From Paractinoplanes pyxinae (lineage in GTDB: Bacteria > Actinomycetota > Actinomycetes > Mycobacteriales > Micromonosporaceae): 64,000 bases of DNA. Shown here piece after piece: positions 56,835 to 64,000 of the stretch (position 1 is its first letter; each line of letters opens with the position of its first letter). The stretch is taken from contig NZ_JAPNTZ010000019.1 of the NCBI RefSeq assembly GCF_026626335.1, forward strand, positions 1-64,000, written 5' to 3'. The translations under genes were made by a program, and so were the position numbers. The notes below the pieces were generated by a model. That model was not told the origin of the DNA, did no database searches, and saw only the letters and a program-made list of their open reading frames with translations.

Positions 56835-58508
56835 TCAGGACATGGTGGCGGTCAGGCTGCCGTCCTCGCCGCCGATTGCCCGTACGGTTCTCCCGTCCGC
56901 CAGGATCGCGGTCACACCCCGCGGCGAGGGCTCGGCGCCGGCCGGCTCGCCGGTGACGGCGTGCCAGCGGCGCACCTCGCCGTCGTCGTCGACCGACACC
57001 AGAACGCCGGACTCGAACGACAGCCCCATCACCCAATACTCGCCGACCTCCAGCGCGTCGCCGATCTGCTCGCCGGTCACGGCGTTCCACCGGAGGATCC
57101 GCCGGTCCTCGCCGCCCGAGGCGAGCAGCACCGTCCCGTCCTCGAGCGTGGTGAGCGCGACCGCGAGCACCTGCGCCTTCGAGACCTTCAACGGCCGCCG
57201 CAGCGGCTCGCCGGTCTCGGCGTCGACCACCTGCACCAGCCCGTCGTCGGTGCCGCCGGCGAAGAACGGCCGCCCGTCCGGCCACGTCCCGTTCGCGACG
57301 GTCCAGACCAGCGTCTCGTCGTCCGGGTCGAGCGGCTCCAGGTCGCCGGTCAGCGGCTCGAAGCGCAGGATCCCCTCATGGGTGCCGGTGGCCGCCATCA
57401 GCCGGCCGTCCGGCAGCCGGGCCGCGGCCAGGCCGTAGCACGTGGGGGCCAGGGCGGACGGATCACCGGCCGGTTCCCCGGTGGCCGCGTCCCAGCAGCG
57501 CGCGCCGTCTTGCCCGGCCGAGACGAAAAGGCCGGGCACCGCTATCAGCTTCTGGACCTTCGCCGGGTGGCCGGCCACGTCGCCGCCGACCGGCCGCCCG
57601 GCCAGGTCCCATCGGCGTACGGAACCCTGCTCGTCACCGACGACGCAGAGCGGGCCCGACGCGGACGGCACAACGGCCGGCGCGGTGACGCGGGAACGAC
57701 CGACCAGCAACGCTTCGGCCTGCCACGAGGCCAGATCCCACCGCCAGAGCGTGGCCGACTGGTCGACCGAGAACAGCAGCCGCCCGTCCGGGGACGCCGC
57801 GAGACCGCCCTCGTTCATCCCGTGCGACGTCTGCGGCAGCGCTTCCAGAGGCTCGCCGCCGGTCGCGTCCCAGCGCCGGATCGGTCCGTGAAACTCCTGC
57901 CCGACCAGCACGTCTTCCTCCGGCAGGTGCAGCAGCGCCACCACCGGCCGCTCGTGCCCGCCGAGCGGCTTCCCCAACGGCTCACCCGACACCGCGTCCC
58001 ACAGCCGCAGGGTCCCGTCGTTCTCGCTGGTCGCCACGACCGTACGACCGTCGGCCCGCCGCCACGCGGCCAGCGCCAGCAGCCGGCCCAGGCTGCCCGT
58101 CCACCACGGCCCGACCGGCTCCCCGGTTGCGATGTCCCACCGGGTCAGCGATCCCGTCGTCTCGGCCACCAGCAGCGGCCCGGCCACCGCCATCACCCCG
58201 AGCCCACCGCTGGGCAGGAACGAGGACGGCGCCCGCAACCGCTCGCCCACCTCGGCCCCGGTCCCGCGGTCGAACCGCCGCACGGTCGTGCCGTCCGAGC
58301 AGACGACCAGCGAGCCCGCCACCGCGAGGAAGGTGGCCCGATCCGGCCCGGCCACGGCGAAGCCGCCCGGCGCCCCCGAAACGGCGTCCCACGACCGGAT
58401 CATCCCGTCGCCGCCCGAGGTGAGGATCAGCCCGTCCGCGCCGGCCACCGCCCGTACCGGCGCGCGGTGCGCCACCGGGACCCGCCAGCCCCGCTCAACC
58501 GAAATCAT
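56835..58508 (-). CDS. WD40-like beta-propeller protein, 12 repeats
   Basis: The 557-residue protein consists of about twelve 40-45 residue units with the pattern R-x-W-D-A-x-T-G-E-P. Examples are IRSWDAVSGAPGG, LTRWDIATGEPVGPWW, LRLWDAVSGEPLGKPLGGHE, RRWDLAGRPVGGDVAGH and LRWNAVTGEQIGDALEVGE. Twelve blades fit two six-bladed or one double propeller. No signal peptide, kinase or effector domain, so it would be a cytosolic scaffold. Many actinobacterial WD40 proteins carry an N-terminal kinase or STAND domain; this one begins directly with repeats. It overlaps the LuxR remnant by 14 bp. Confidence 0.88.
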   Translation of the reverse strand: MISVERGWRVPVAHRAPVRAVAGADGLILTSGGDGMIRSWDAVSGAPGGFAVAGPDRATFLAVAGSLVVCSDGTTVRRFDRGTGAEVGERLRAPSSFLPSGGLGVMAVAGPLLVAETTGSLTRWDIATGEPVGPWWTGSLGRLLALAAWRRADGRTVVATSENDGTLRLWDAVSGEPLGKPLGGHERPVVALLHLPEEDVLVGQEFHGPIRRWDATGGEPLEALPQTSHGMNEGGLAASPDGRLLFSVDQSATLWRWDLASWQAEALLVGRSRVTAPAVVPSASGPLCVVGDEQGSVRRWDLAGRPVGGDVAGHPAKVQKLIAVPGLFVSAGQDGARCWDAATGEPAGDPSALAPTCYGLAAARLPDGRLMAATGTHEGILRFEPLTGDLEPLDPDDETLVWTVANGTWPDGRPFFAGGTDDGLVQVVDAETGEPLRRPLKVSKAQVLAVALTTLEDGTVLLASGGEDRRILRWNAVTGEQIGDALEVGEYWVMGLSFESGVLVSVDDDGEVRRWHAVTGEPAGAEPSPRGVTAILADGRTVRAIGGEDGSLTATMS

Positions 58509-60312
58509 GCGAGGAAGCTACGCCAGGATCGCGCGGCAGGGCGTCCCGTAAATGCCGGCGCGAGGTCACGCCGAGTTTGGTGTAGATCTTGCCCAGGTGC
58601 CACTCGACCGTGCGGGGGCTCAGGAACAGCCGCTCGCCGACCTCCTGGTTCGAGAAGCCGGATCGTACGAGAACCGCGATCTGCCTTTCCTGAGCGGTCA
58701 GCTCGTCGCGGACCGCGGCCGTGACCGTGCGCCGGCGGACGACCTCGCCGGTGGCCGCCAGCTCCCGCCGGGCCCGGCACCGGGCCAGCGTGCCCCGCGC
58801 CCAGTCGGTGTCGCACGGCCCGGCCGACTCGGTCAGCCGCTCCAGCGCCTCGCGGGCCACCGCGATCTCGCCCACCCGCACCGCCGCCTCGACGAGCTCG
58901 GGCAGCGCCCGGTCGGCCACCCACAGCACGGGCATCCCGGCCGAGATCCGCGCCGCGGTCATCGCCTGCTCGAAGCGGCCCAACCCGTTGTACAGCACCG
59001 CGACCGACCACTGCGAGATCGTCACGCCCAGCGCCTCGCCGCTCGCCTCGGCCTGGGCAATCGTGCGCGCCAGCAGTTCCGGCGCCTCCGGATCACGGCC
59101 GCGCAGGGCGGTCAGGCGCAACCGCACGTACGGCGAGATCGGCAGCCCCAACGCGGTCGCCATCGCCTCGGCTGCGACGGCCCCGACCGCCGCCAGGTCG
59201 CCCGTGAACGAGGCCGACATGCCGGCCGCGGTCAGGTCGAGCGGCAGATGGGCCAGCGCGCCGGCCGGCAGCTCGGCCATCAACTCCGCCGCCTGCCGCA
59301 GGATCCGCACGGCGTCCGCCCGGCGGCCGATCACCATCTCGCCGTAGCCCGCGAGCACCAGGTCGAGCGCGCGCGGCGACCCCTCGTCGCCGGCGTCGCG
59401 CCGGGCCAGGTCGGCGAAGCGGCGCGCGGTCTCGATGTCGCCCGCCTGCAGGGTGGCCTCGGCCGCGGCCAGCGCGCGCATGATCCGGCGTGGGGCGTCG
59501 AGGGTCAGCTGCACCGACCGCTGCAGGAACGCGGCCGCGGCGGCCCGCCCGCCCCGCGCCTGGGCCCGTCCGGCCGAGCGTTCCAGCTCGACCGCCACCT
59601 CCTCGTCCGGGCCGGGCGCGGCCGCCGCCCGGTGCCAGGCCCGGCGGTCGGGGTCGGTGAACTCGTCGGTGACCTCGGCCAGGGCCAGGTGCACGGCCCG
59701 GCGGTGGCGCGGCTCGGCCGCCGACCGCACGAGGGGGTGCCGGAACGTCACCTGCTCGCGGATCGACAGCAGCCCGTCGGTGCCCTCGGCCAGCGCGGCG
59801 GCCGGGGGATGCCGAGCCGCTCGGCCGCCGCCCACACCAGGGCCGGGTCGCCCAGGGGTTCGGCCGCGGCGATCAGCACCAGCAGACGGGTCGGCTCGGG
59901 CAGGCCGGCCATCCGCTCCAGGAAGCTCTGCTCGATCCGGCCGGGCCGGGTGTCGCCCGTCCGCAGCAGACCGAGACCGCCGGCCATCTGGGTCAGCGAC
60001 AGTCCGCGCGGCAGCTCGACCAGGGCGAGCGGGTTGCCGCGGGTCTCGGCCACGATCCGGTCGCGGATGGGCCGCTCGAGCGAGGTGTGGGTCAGCGAGT
60101 TCAGCAGCGCGTGGGCGTCGGCGTCGCGCAGCCCGGCGATCTCGAGGCCGGGCAGCACCTCTTCGCGCTCGCGGGTGGCGAACAGCAGGGCGACCGACTC
60201 GGCCAGCAGCCGGCGGGCCACAAAGGTCAGGGTCTGGGCGGACGCCTGATCCAGCCACTGGGCGTCGTCGATCACGCACAGCAGCGGCGCCTCCTCGGAC
60301 GCCTCGGAGAGC
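58495..60312 (-). pseudogene. LuxR-family STAND regulator, N-terminally truncated and frameshifted
   Basis: Two frames make one protein. Bases 60312-59806 encode LSEASEEAPLLCVIDDAQWL (Walker B) and FVARRLLAESVALLFATRER to AAEPLGDPALVWAAAERLGI. After a one-base shift at the GGGGG run 59805-59809, the frame to 58495 gives AALAEGTDGLLSIREQVTFR, TPR-like helices and the LuxR HTH (LTAQERQIAVLVRSGFSNQE, LFLSPRTVEWHLGKIYTKLG). The Walker A region, about 100-150 residues, is absent. The coding sequence begins directly at the MOSC gene stop (60314), with no start codon in place. Loss of the ATP-binding end and the shift indicate an inactive gene. Confidence 0.7.
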
Positions 60313-60313
60313 C

Positions 60314-62014
60314 CTAAAGGTCCAGCACGATGTCGCCGTCCGGGCGGGACGAGCAGATCAGCACGTTGCCCTCGGCCGGCGGGTCGACCGGCTCGGTGGT
60401 GTAGGCGACCGCGCCCGCCAGCAGGCCCGACTCGCAGTTGTGGCACACGCCGACCCGGCACGACCAGCGGACCGGGACGTCGCACGCCTCGGCCAGGTCG
60501 AGCAGGCTGCCCGCGTCGTCCGGCCAGGGCACGCTCAGGTCGCTGCGGGCGAACGACACCGCGGGGCCGGTGCCCGGTTCACCGGCCGGCGGGTGCGGCG
60601 GGCGGGCCGGCTGGGCGGCGATGCCGGGGGTCAGGCCGGCCTGGGAGCCGAAGATCTCGGTGTGCACGCGGGTTCCGGCCAGCGCGGCGGTCATGTCGGC
60701 GAGGAAGCTGGTGGGACCGCACAGGTAGGCGTCAGCGTCGGTCGGCAGGTTGAGGTCCCGCAACCGGTCCGGGGTCAGGCGATTGCCGAGCTCCGGCGGG
60801 GAAGGGTGGCTGTAGAAGACGTACGAGCGGGAATTCGGCAATTGCGCCAGCAGGGCTTGTGCCTCGGCCGCGAACGGCTGCTCGTCGCGGTTACGCGCGG
60901 CCTGCAGCCACCACACCTCACGCGCCGACTTCTGATCGGCCAGGGCGTGCAGCATGGCCAGCACGGGAGTCGCCCCGACACCGCCGCTGATCAGCAGCAC
61001 CGGCCCCTCGCCCGGGGTCAGCACGAACGTCCCCCGGGGCGCGGCCGCGTCGATCAGATCGCCGGTGCGGACGTTCGTGCGCAGGTAGGCGCCGGCCCGG
61101 CCGTGCGGCTCCAGCTTCACGCTGATCCGATAGTCCGGCCCGCCGGGCTGACCGGACAGTGAGTAACTGCGGACAAGGCCACTTCCCAGCCGTACGGTGA
61201 GAAACTGGCCCGGCTGCGCGGCGGGCAGCCGTGCGCCCTCCGGATCGGCCAGCCGCAGCGACACGATCGTCGAGCTCTCACGCTCGACGGCGGACACCCG
61301 CAACGCCCGGAACCCGGCCCAGGCCGGCGGGGGCGAGGCGGCGACCAGGCCCGCGTTGCCGCTCGCGGACGCCGGCTCGTCGAGCATCGCCCGGAACGAG
61401 CCCTGCCAGCCCGGGCTGAGGGCGGGGATCCGCAACGCCTGCTCGATCCGCTCGCGCGGGTGCCCGGGCAGGTACAGCAGCGCGTCCACGTCGGCCACGG
61501 TCAACGCCTCGGGCCCGTCGGCGACCTTGATGATCTCGTCGCCGGCCCGCACCTCGCCCTCCTCGAGCACCCGGAAGTAGAAGCCGGGCCGGTGGTGCTG
61601 CACGAGCAAGGACGGCATCCGCGGCTCGTCCATCCGGATCCCGACCCGGTAGCAGGTGACGCGGGGCTGGGTCACCTCGAACAGCGCGGCGCCGATCCGG
61701 TAGCGGTCGCCGACCCGCACCTCGTCGTCGGCCAGCCCGTCGACCGTGAAGTTCTCGCCGAACTGCCCCGGCACGAAGTCGTCCCGGCCGAGAAACTTCT
61801 GCCAATACCGGTACGAGTCGAGCTGGTACACGAAGACGGCCCGCATCTCGCCGCCGTGGCCGCCCAGGTCGCCCTGCCCGTCCCCGTCGAGGTTCAGGCG
61901 CCGCGCCATCGTGGGCCCGTCGACCGGCGACTTCCAGATTCCGGTGTGCACGGTTCGCCCGCGCCACTGCACGTCCTCGGGCAGGCCGACGTTGACCGAC
62001 CGAAGCGTGCCCAC
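60314..62014 (-). CDS. MOSC domain - FAD/NAD(P) reductase - [2Fe-2S] ferredoxin fusion
   Basis: GTG 62014 (MGTLRSVNVGLPEDVQWRGR) gives 566 residues. The MOSC domain (1-165) has GGHGGEMRAVFVYQLDSYRY, FGENFTVDGLADDEVRVGDR and the conserved Cys in VTQPRVTCYRVGIRMDEP. A ferredoxin-reductase module follows (about 240-450): RSYSLSGQPGGPDYRISVKL, LLISGGVGATPVLAMLHALA and DAYLCGPTSFLADMTAAL. The C-terminal plant-type ferredoxin has SCRVGVCHNCESG and a fourth Cys in LICSSRP. MOSC proteins of the YiiM/mARC kind use a molybdenum cofactor to reduce N-hydroxylated compounds, and the fused modules would supply electrons from NAD(P)H. Confidence 0.93.
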   Translation of the reverse strand: MGTLRSVNVGLPEDVQWRGRTVHTGIWKSPVDGPTMARRLNLDGDGQGDLGGHGGEMRAVFVYQLDSYRYWQKFLGRDDFVPGQFGENFTVDGLADDEVRVGDRYRIGAALFEVTQPRVTCYRVGIRMDEPRMPSLLVQHHRPGFYFRVLEEGEVRAGDEIIKVADGPEALTVADVDALLYLPGHPRERIEQALRIPALSPGWQGSFRAMLDEPASASGNAGLVAASPPPAWAGFRALRVSAVERESSTIVSLRLADPEGARLPAAQPGQFLTVRLGSGLVRSYSLSGQPGGPDYRISVKLEPHGRAGAYLRTNVRTGDLIDAAAPRGTFVLTPGEGPVLLISGGVGATPVLAMLHALADQKSAREVWWLQAARNRDEQPFAAEAQALLAQLPNSRSYVFYSHPSPPELGNRLTPDRLRDLNLPTDADAYLCGPTSFLADMTAALAGTRVHTEIFGSQAGLTPGIAAQPARPPHPPAGEPGTGPAVSFARSDLSVPWPDDAGSLLDLAEACDVPVRWSCRVGVCHNCESGLLAGAVAYTTEPVDPPAEGNVLICSSRPDGDIVLDL

Positions 62015-62204
62015 TCCCCTGTCGTCCACCCGGCTGATAATGTCACGAACGGCGGGGCCCACCGCCCAACCTCCTCGGCCGTCCCCGACGCGCGGCCTGT
62101 GACGGAGGCAAAGGGACTTCTTGTCTCGGGTCGCTGTCCGTTGTTCGCTGGTTCCGGACGTCATGGTCGCGCGGGGGATCGACGCACGGGACAGCGGAGG
62201 GCCG

Positions 62205-63194
62205 ATGACAGCCAACAGGAACCTCAAACGCCGGGTACGCGCGCGTGCCGCCAAGACCGGCGAGTCCTACACCGCTGCGCTGAGGCATTTCCGCACGGCT
62301 TCTCGAGGAGAACCGATGCGACTGTCTGTCGCCCAGACCACCGTCCAGCCCGACCCGGCCGACACCGCCGCGCTCAAGGAGTGCGGCCGCCGGATCCGCG
62401 CCCTGATGCGCGAGGCCCGCGAGGCCGGGGCCCGGCTGCTGCACCTGCCCGAGGGGGCACTGAGCTGCCCCGACAAGAGGATCATGTCCACCACCGGCCC
62501 CGACGACATCGGCCCGGCCGACTGGGACCGGGCCGACTGGACCACGCTGGCCGAGGAACTGCAGGCCATTGCGCAGCTGGCCGGCGAACTGCGGCTGTGG
62601 ACGGTAGTGGGCTCGATCCACCCGCTGACCCCGCCCCGCCGCCCGCACCTGAGCCTGTACGTCGTCTCCGACCACGGCGAGGTCGTCACCCGCTACGACG
62701 AGCGGCTGCTGTCGAACACCAAGGTCAGCCACATGTACACGCCGGGCTCGGCCCCGATCACCTTCACCGTCGACGGCGTCCGGTTCGGCTGCGCCATGGG
62801 CATGGAGGCGGCCTACCCCGAGATCTTCCTGGAGTACGAGCGCCTCGACGTCGACTGCGTGCTGTTCTCGACCCACGGCCCCGGCACGCCGGTCAACAAC
62901 GGCCCGTTCGCCCTGCAGGCCCAGGCGCTGGCCGCCGCCAACAGCTACTGGGTCAGCTACGCGGGCACGGCCCAGGACGCCCCGAACGCCCCCTCCGGCC
63001 TCGTCACCCCCGACGGCGACTGGCTGACCCGCTGCCCGCCCGAACCCACGGCGGCCCTGGCCACCGCCGACCTCGACCTGACCCCCGAGAACCACGCCCG
63101 CCGCTGGCGCCGCAGGGCCCGGAGCGGCCTCTACACCCAGTTCCAGGCCCCCGACGACCCCCGCAGCACCGACCGCGCGAGCCGGACAGCATGA
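62205..63194 (+). CDS. Carbon-nitrogen hydrolase (nitrilase)-like protein, catalytic Cys apparently missing
   Basis: ATG 62205 has GGAGGG upstream and gives 329 residues. Residues 1-35 (MTANRNLKRRVRARAAKTGE) are a basic leader with a ribbon-helix-helix look. From MRLSVAQTTVQPD the nitrilase fold runs with the catalytic Glu in ARLLHLPEGALSCPD and the Lys region VTRYDERLLSNTKVSHMYTP. The nucleophile region reads VRFGCAMGMEAAYPEIFLEY. By spacing to the AYPE motif the Cys position (normally C-M/Y-E/D-x-x-x-P-E) holds Gly, with a Cys only three residues earlier. Either it is a pseudoenzyme or the neighbouring Cys substitutes. Confidence 0.85.
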   Translation: MTANRNLKRRVRARAAKTGESYTAALRHFRTASRGEPMRLSVAQTTVQPDPADTAALKECGRRIRALMREAREAGARLLHLPEGALSCPDKRIMSTTGPDDIGPADWDRADWTTLAEELQAIAQLAGELRLWTVVGSIHPLTPPRRPHLSLYVVSDHGEVVTRYDERLLSNTKVSHMYTPGSAPITFTVDGVRFGCAMGMEAAYPEIFLEYERLDVDCVLFSTHGPGTPVNNGPFALQAQALAAANSYWVSYAGTAQDAPNAPSGLVTPDGDWLTRCPPEPTAALATADLDLTPENHARRWRRRARSGLYTQFQAPDDPRSTDRASRTA

Positions 63195-63218
63195 CCCTGG
63201 TCATCTGAGCTGAGGGCG

Positions 63219-63253
63219 TGTGCCGGCCCGCTGCCACGTTGCGGGCCGGCACA
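63219..63253. terminator. Bidirectional hairpin between nitrilase-like and monooxygenase genes
   Basis: TGTGCCGGCCCGC pairs perfectly with GCGGGCCGGCACA (13 bp) around a 9-nt loop. It lies 24 bp past the nitrilase-like stop and 3 bp past the monooxygenase stop (63257). No T-run follows, as is usual for actinobacterial terminators. Confidence 0.85.
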
Positions 63254-63256
63254 GTC

Positions 63257-64000
63257 TCAGGCGTCCTCGAGGACGGGCCGGCGGGTGCGCAGGCGGGCGA
63301 TCAGAGCCGGCGTCACGCCGCGGTAGGCGGAGGGGTCGACCGGGTTGAGCCAGTGCGAGGCCCGTACGCGCCTGCTGATGTTCAGGTCGAGGTCGTCGAG
63401 CACCTCGTCCACGTTCTTCAGCGAGAACGGGATGATTTTGGCGCCCCGGCAGTGGTGGCGGTCGGTAGCCTCGTCCATGAAGGCGAGCTGGTCGCGCACC
63501 TGGGCCCGCATCGCGTCGGGAGTGGGCAGGGGCACGGCGCCGGCCAGGTGGGCGGTGATCCAGACGGCGGCCATCTCCGCGTTGAGCGGGCTGAAGAACG
63601 ACGAGTTGTAGCCGTTGAAGTAGAGGCCGTCGACGCCGAGCGGCAGGATCTGCCGGTACAGCTGGAAGTTGCCGCGCTCGTCGAGAAGCTGCCGCTGCAC
63701 GGTTTCGTCGAGGAACGGCACGCCCTGCTGGAAACCGGTGGCGCACACGATCAGATCGGCGGGCAGCACCGTGCCGTCGGAGAGCTCGGCCCGGCCCGCG
63801 CTCAGACGGACGACGGTGGTGTCCCGGCGTACGCGAATGGCGCCTTTTTCCACGCCCTCGAAGAAGCCCTCGGTGGCCAGCCCGATCGCGCCTTTGACGA
63901 TGCCCTCCATCGTGCCGCGGGGCACCAGATCCAGTTGCTCGAGCTTGAACTGGCGCACGGACACCGAACCGACCGAGTTGAGCATGCTCCGGCGCATGGG
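63257..64000 (-). CDS. Flavin-containing monooxygenase, C-terminal part (cut by window edge)
   Basis: The frame runs off the right edge, and about 248 C-terminal residues are visible. They contain the second half of the FAD/NADPH core: RVRRDTTVVRLSAGRAELSD, the hallmark DLIVCATGFQQGVPFLDETV and GVDGLYFNGYNSSFFSPLN. The C-terminal helices read AHLAGAVPLPTPDAMRAQVR. ATGFQ plus the late GYN segment fit class B monooxygenases (FMO or N-hydroxylase type). The FAD-binding GxGxxG lies outside the window. Confidence 0.88.
   Translation of the reverse strand, partial: PMRRSMLNSVGSVSVRQFKLEQLDLVPRGTMEGIVKGAIGLATEGFFEGVEKGAIRVRRDTTVVRLSAGRAELSDGTVLPADLIVCATGFQQGVPFLDETVQRQLLDERGNFQLYRQILPLGVDGLYFNGYNSSFFSPLNAEMAAVWITAHLAGAVPLPTPDAMRAQVRDQLAFMDEATDRHHCRGAKIIPFSLKNVDEVLDDLDLNISRRVRASHWLNPVDPSAYRGVTPALIARLRTRRPVLEDA

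Noticed and set aside
56310-58724. An 804-residue plus-strand open frame opposite the WD40-like gene
   Set aside because: It is a composition shadow of the repeat-rich minus-strand gene and has no recognisable motif.
1-64000. tRNA, rRNA or riboswitch genes
   Set aside because: I looked for cloverleaf-like T-loop GGTTCRAATCC patterns and conserved rRNA or riboswitch cores along both strands and saw none I could support. A covariance-model search would be decisive.

Overview
This is a GC-rich, gene-dense window from an actinomycete chromosome. Many starts are GTG, codons are strongly GC-ending, and the regulator families (MmyB-type XRE, XRE-NB-ARC-TPR, TetR, ECF sigma factors fused to SnoaL domains, SpoIIE-type phosphatases, PF04672 methyltransferases) are typical of filamentous actinobacteria. 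A Micromonosporaceae or Actinoplanes-like host is my inference, not something the sequence proves. I saw no rRNA, tRNA or CRISPR array.

Layout. Bases 1-3200 hold signalling genes: a chemoreceptor tail, a TetR regulator, a membrane diguanylate cyclase and an orphan PAS protein. Bases 3390-6510 are a patch of decay: a broken beta-helix/FG-GAP protein, a frameshifted monooxygenase-like/SnoaL fusion, and two genes truncated at one junction. Bases 6536-25651 are a mosaic of small regulator-enzyme modules, most with a visible palindromic operator in the divergent promoter: XRE, quinone oxidoreductase, two ECF sigma factors, an ArsR/SRPBCC operon, RidA, TetR/SRPBCC, nagA/TetR with a cupin-DUF4865-DUF4406 operon, XRE/SDR, a ClpX-type zinc-finger regulator, an ATP-dependent DNA ligase, and a large XRE-NB-ARC-TPR regulator. 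Two convergent genes here (DUF4406-like and the SDR) carry expanded in-frame tandem repeats. In the SDR, thirteen 13-residue repeats are inserted into the Rossmann fold.

Bases 25652-32600 form a lower-GC accessory island. It holds a transposase scrap, two unrecognised membrane proteins (one a DUF4436-like ectodomain fused to a cytoplasmic HTH), a DUF6924 pseudogene, a maltose/galactoside-type acetyltransferase and a frameshifted lipoprotein. Bases 32745-36640 hold a LprG-like lipoprotein, an Fpg/Nei glycosylase and an intact IS607-type element (serine recombinase plus TnpB), followed by a duplicated 98-bp scrap of a phosphatase gene. Bases 36813-41635 hold a three-GAF histidine kinase, a GAF-SpoIIE phosphatase and a TetR/SDR pair.

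Bases 41632-47521 hold two paralogous S9 peptidases that share a near-identical internal tract. They flank C-rich minisatellites, an internally deleted IS3 remnant and an aldo/keto reductase with a MerR-type promoter. Bases 47585-56819 hold a STAS protein, methyltransferases, a MarR/SnoaL pair, an APH-like kinase, a HAD phosphatase and an OmpR-type two-component system with a secreted protein. Bases 56835-64000 hold a 12-repeat WD40-like protein, a truncated and frameshifted LuxR regulator, a MOSC-ferredoxin reductase fusion, a nitrilase-like protein that seems to lack its catalytic cysteine, and the end of a flavin monooxygenase.

Recurring themes are four convergent gene pairs whose stop codons share a CTAG tetranucleotide, repeat expansion in several places, and many small regulators sitting on their own operators.
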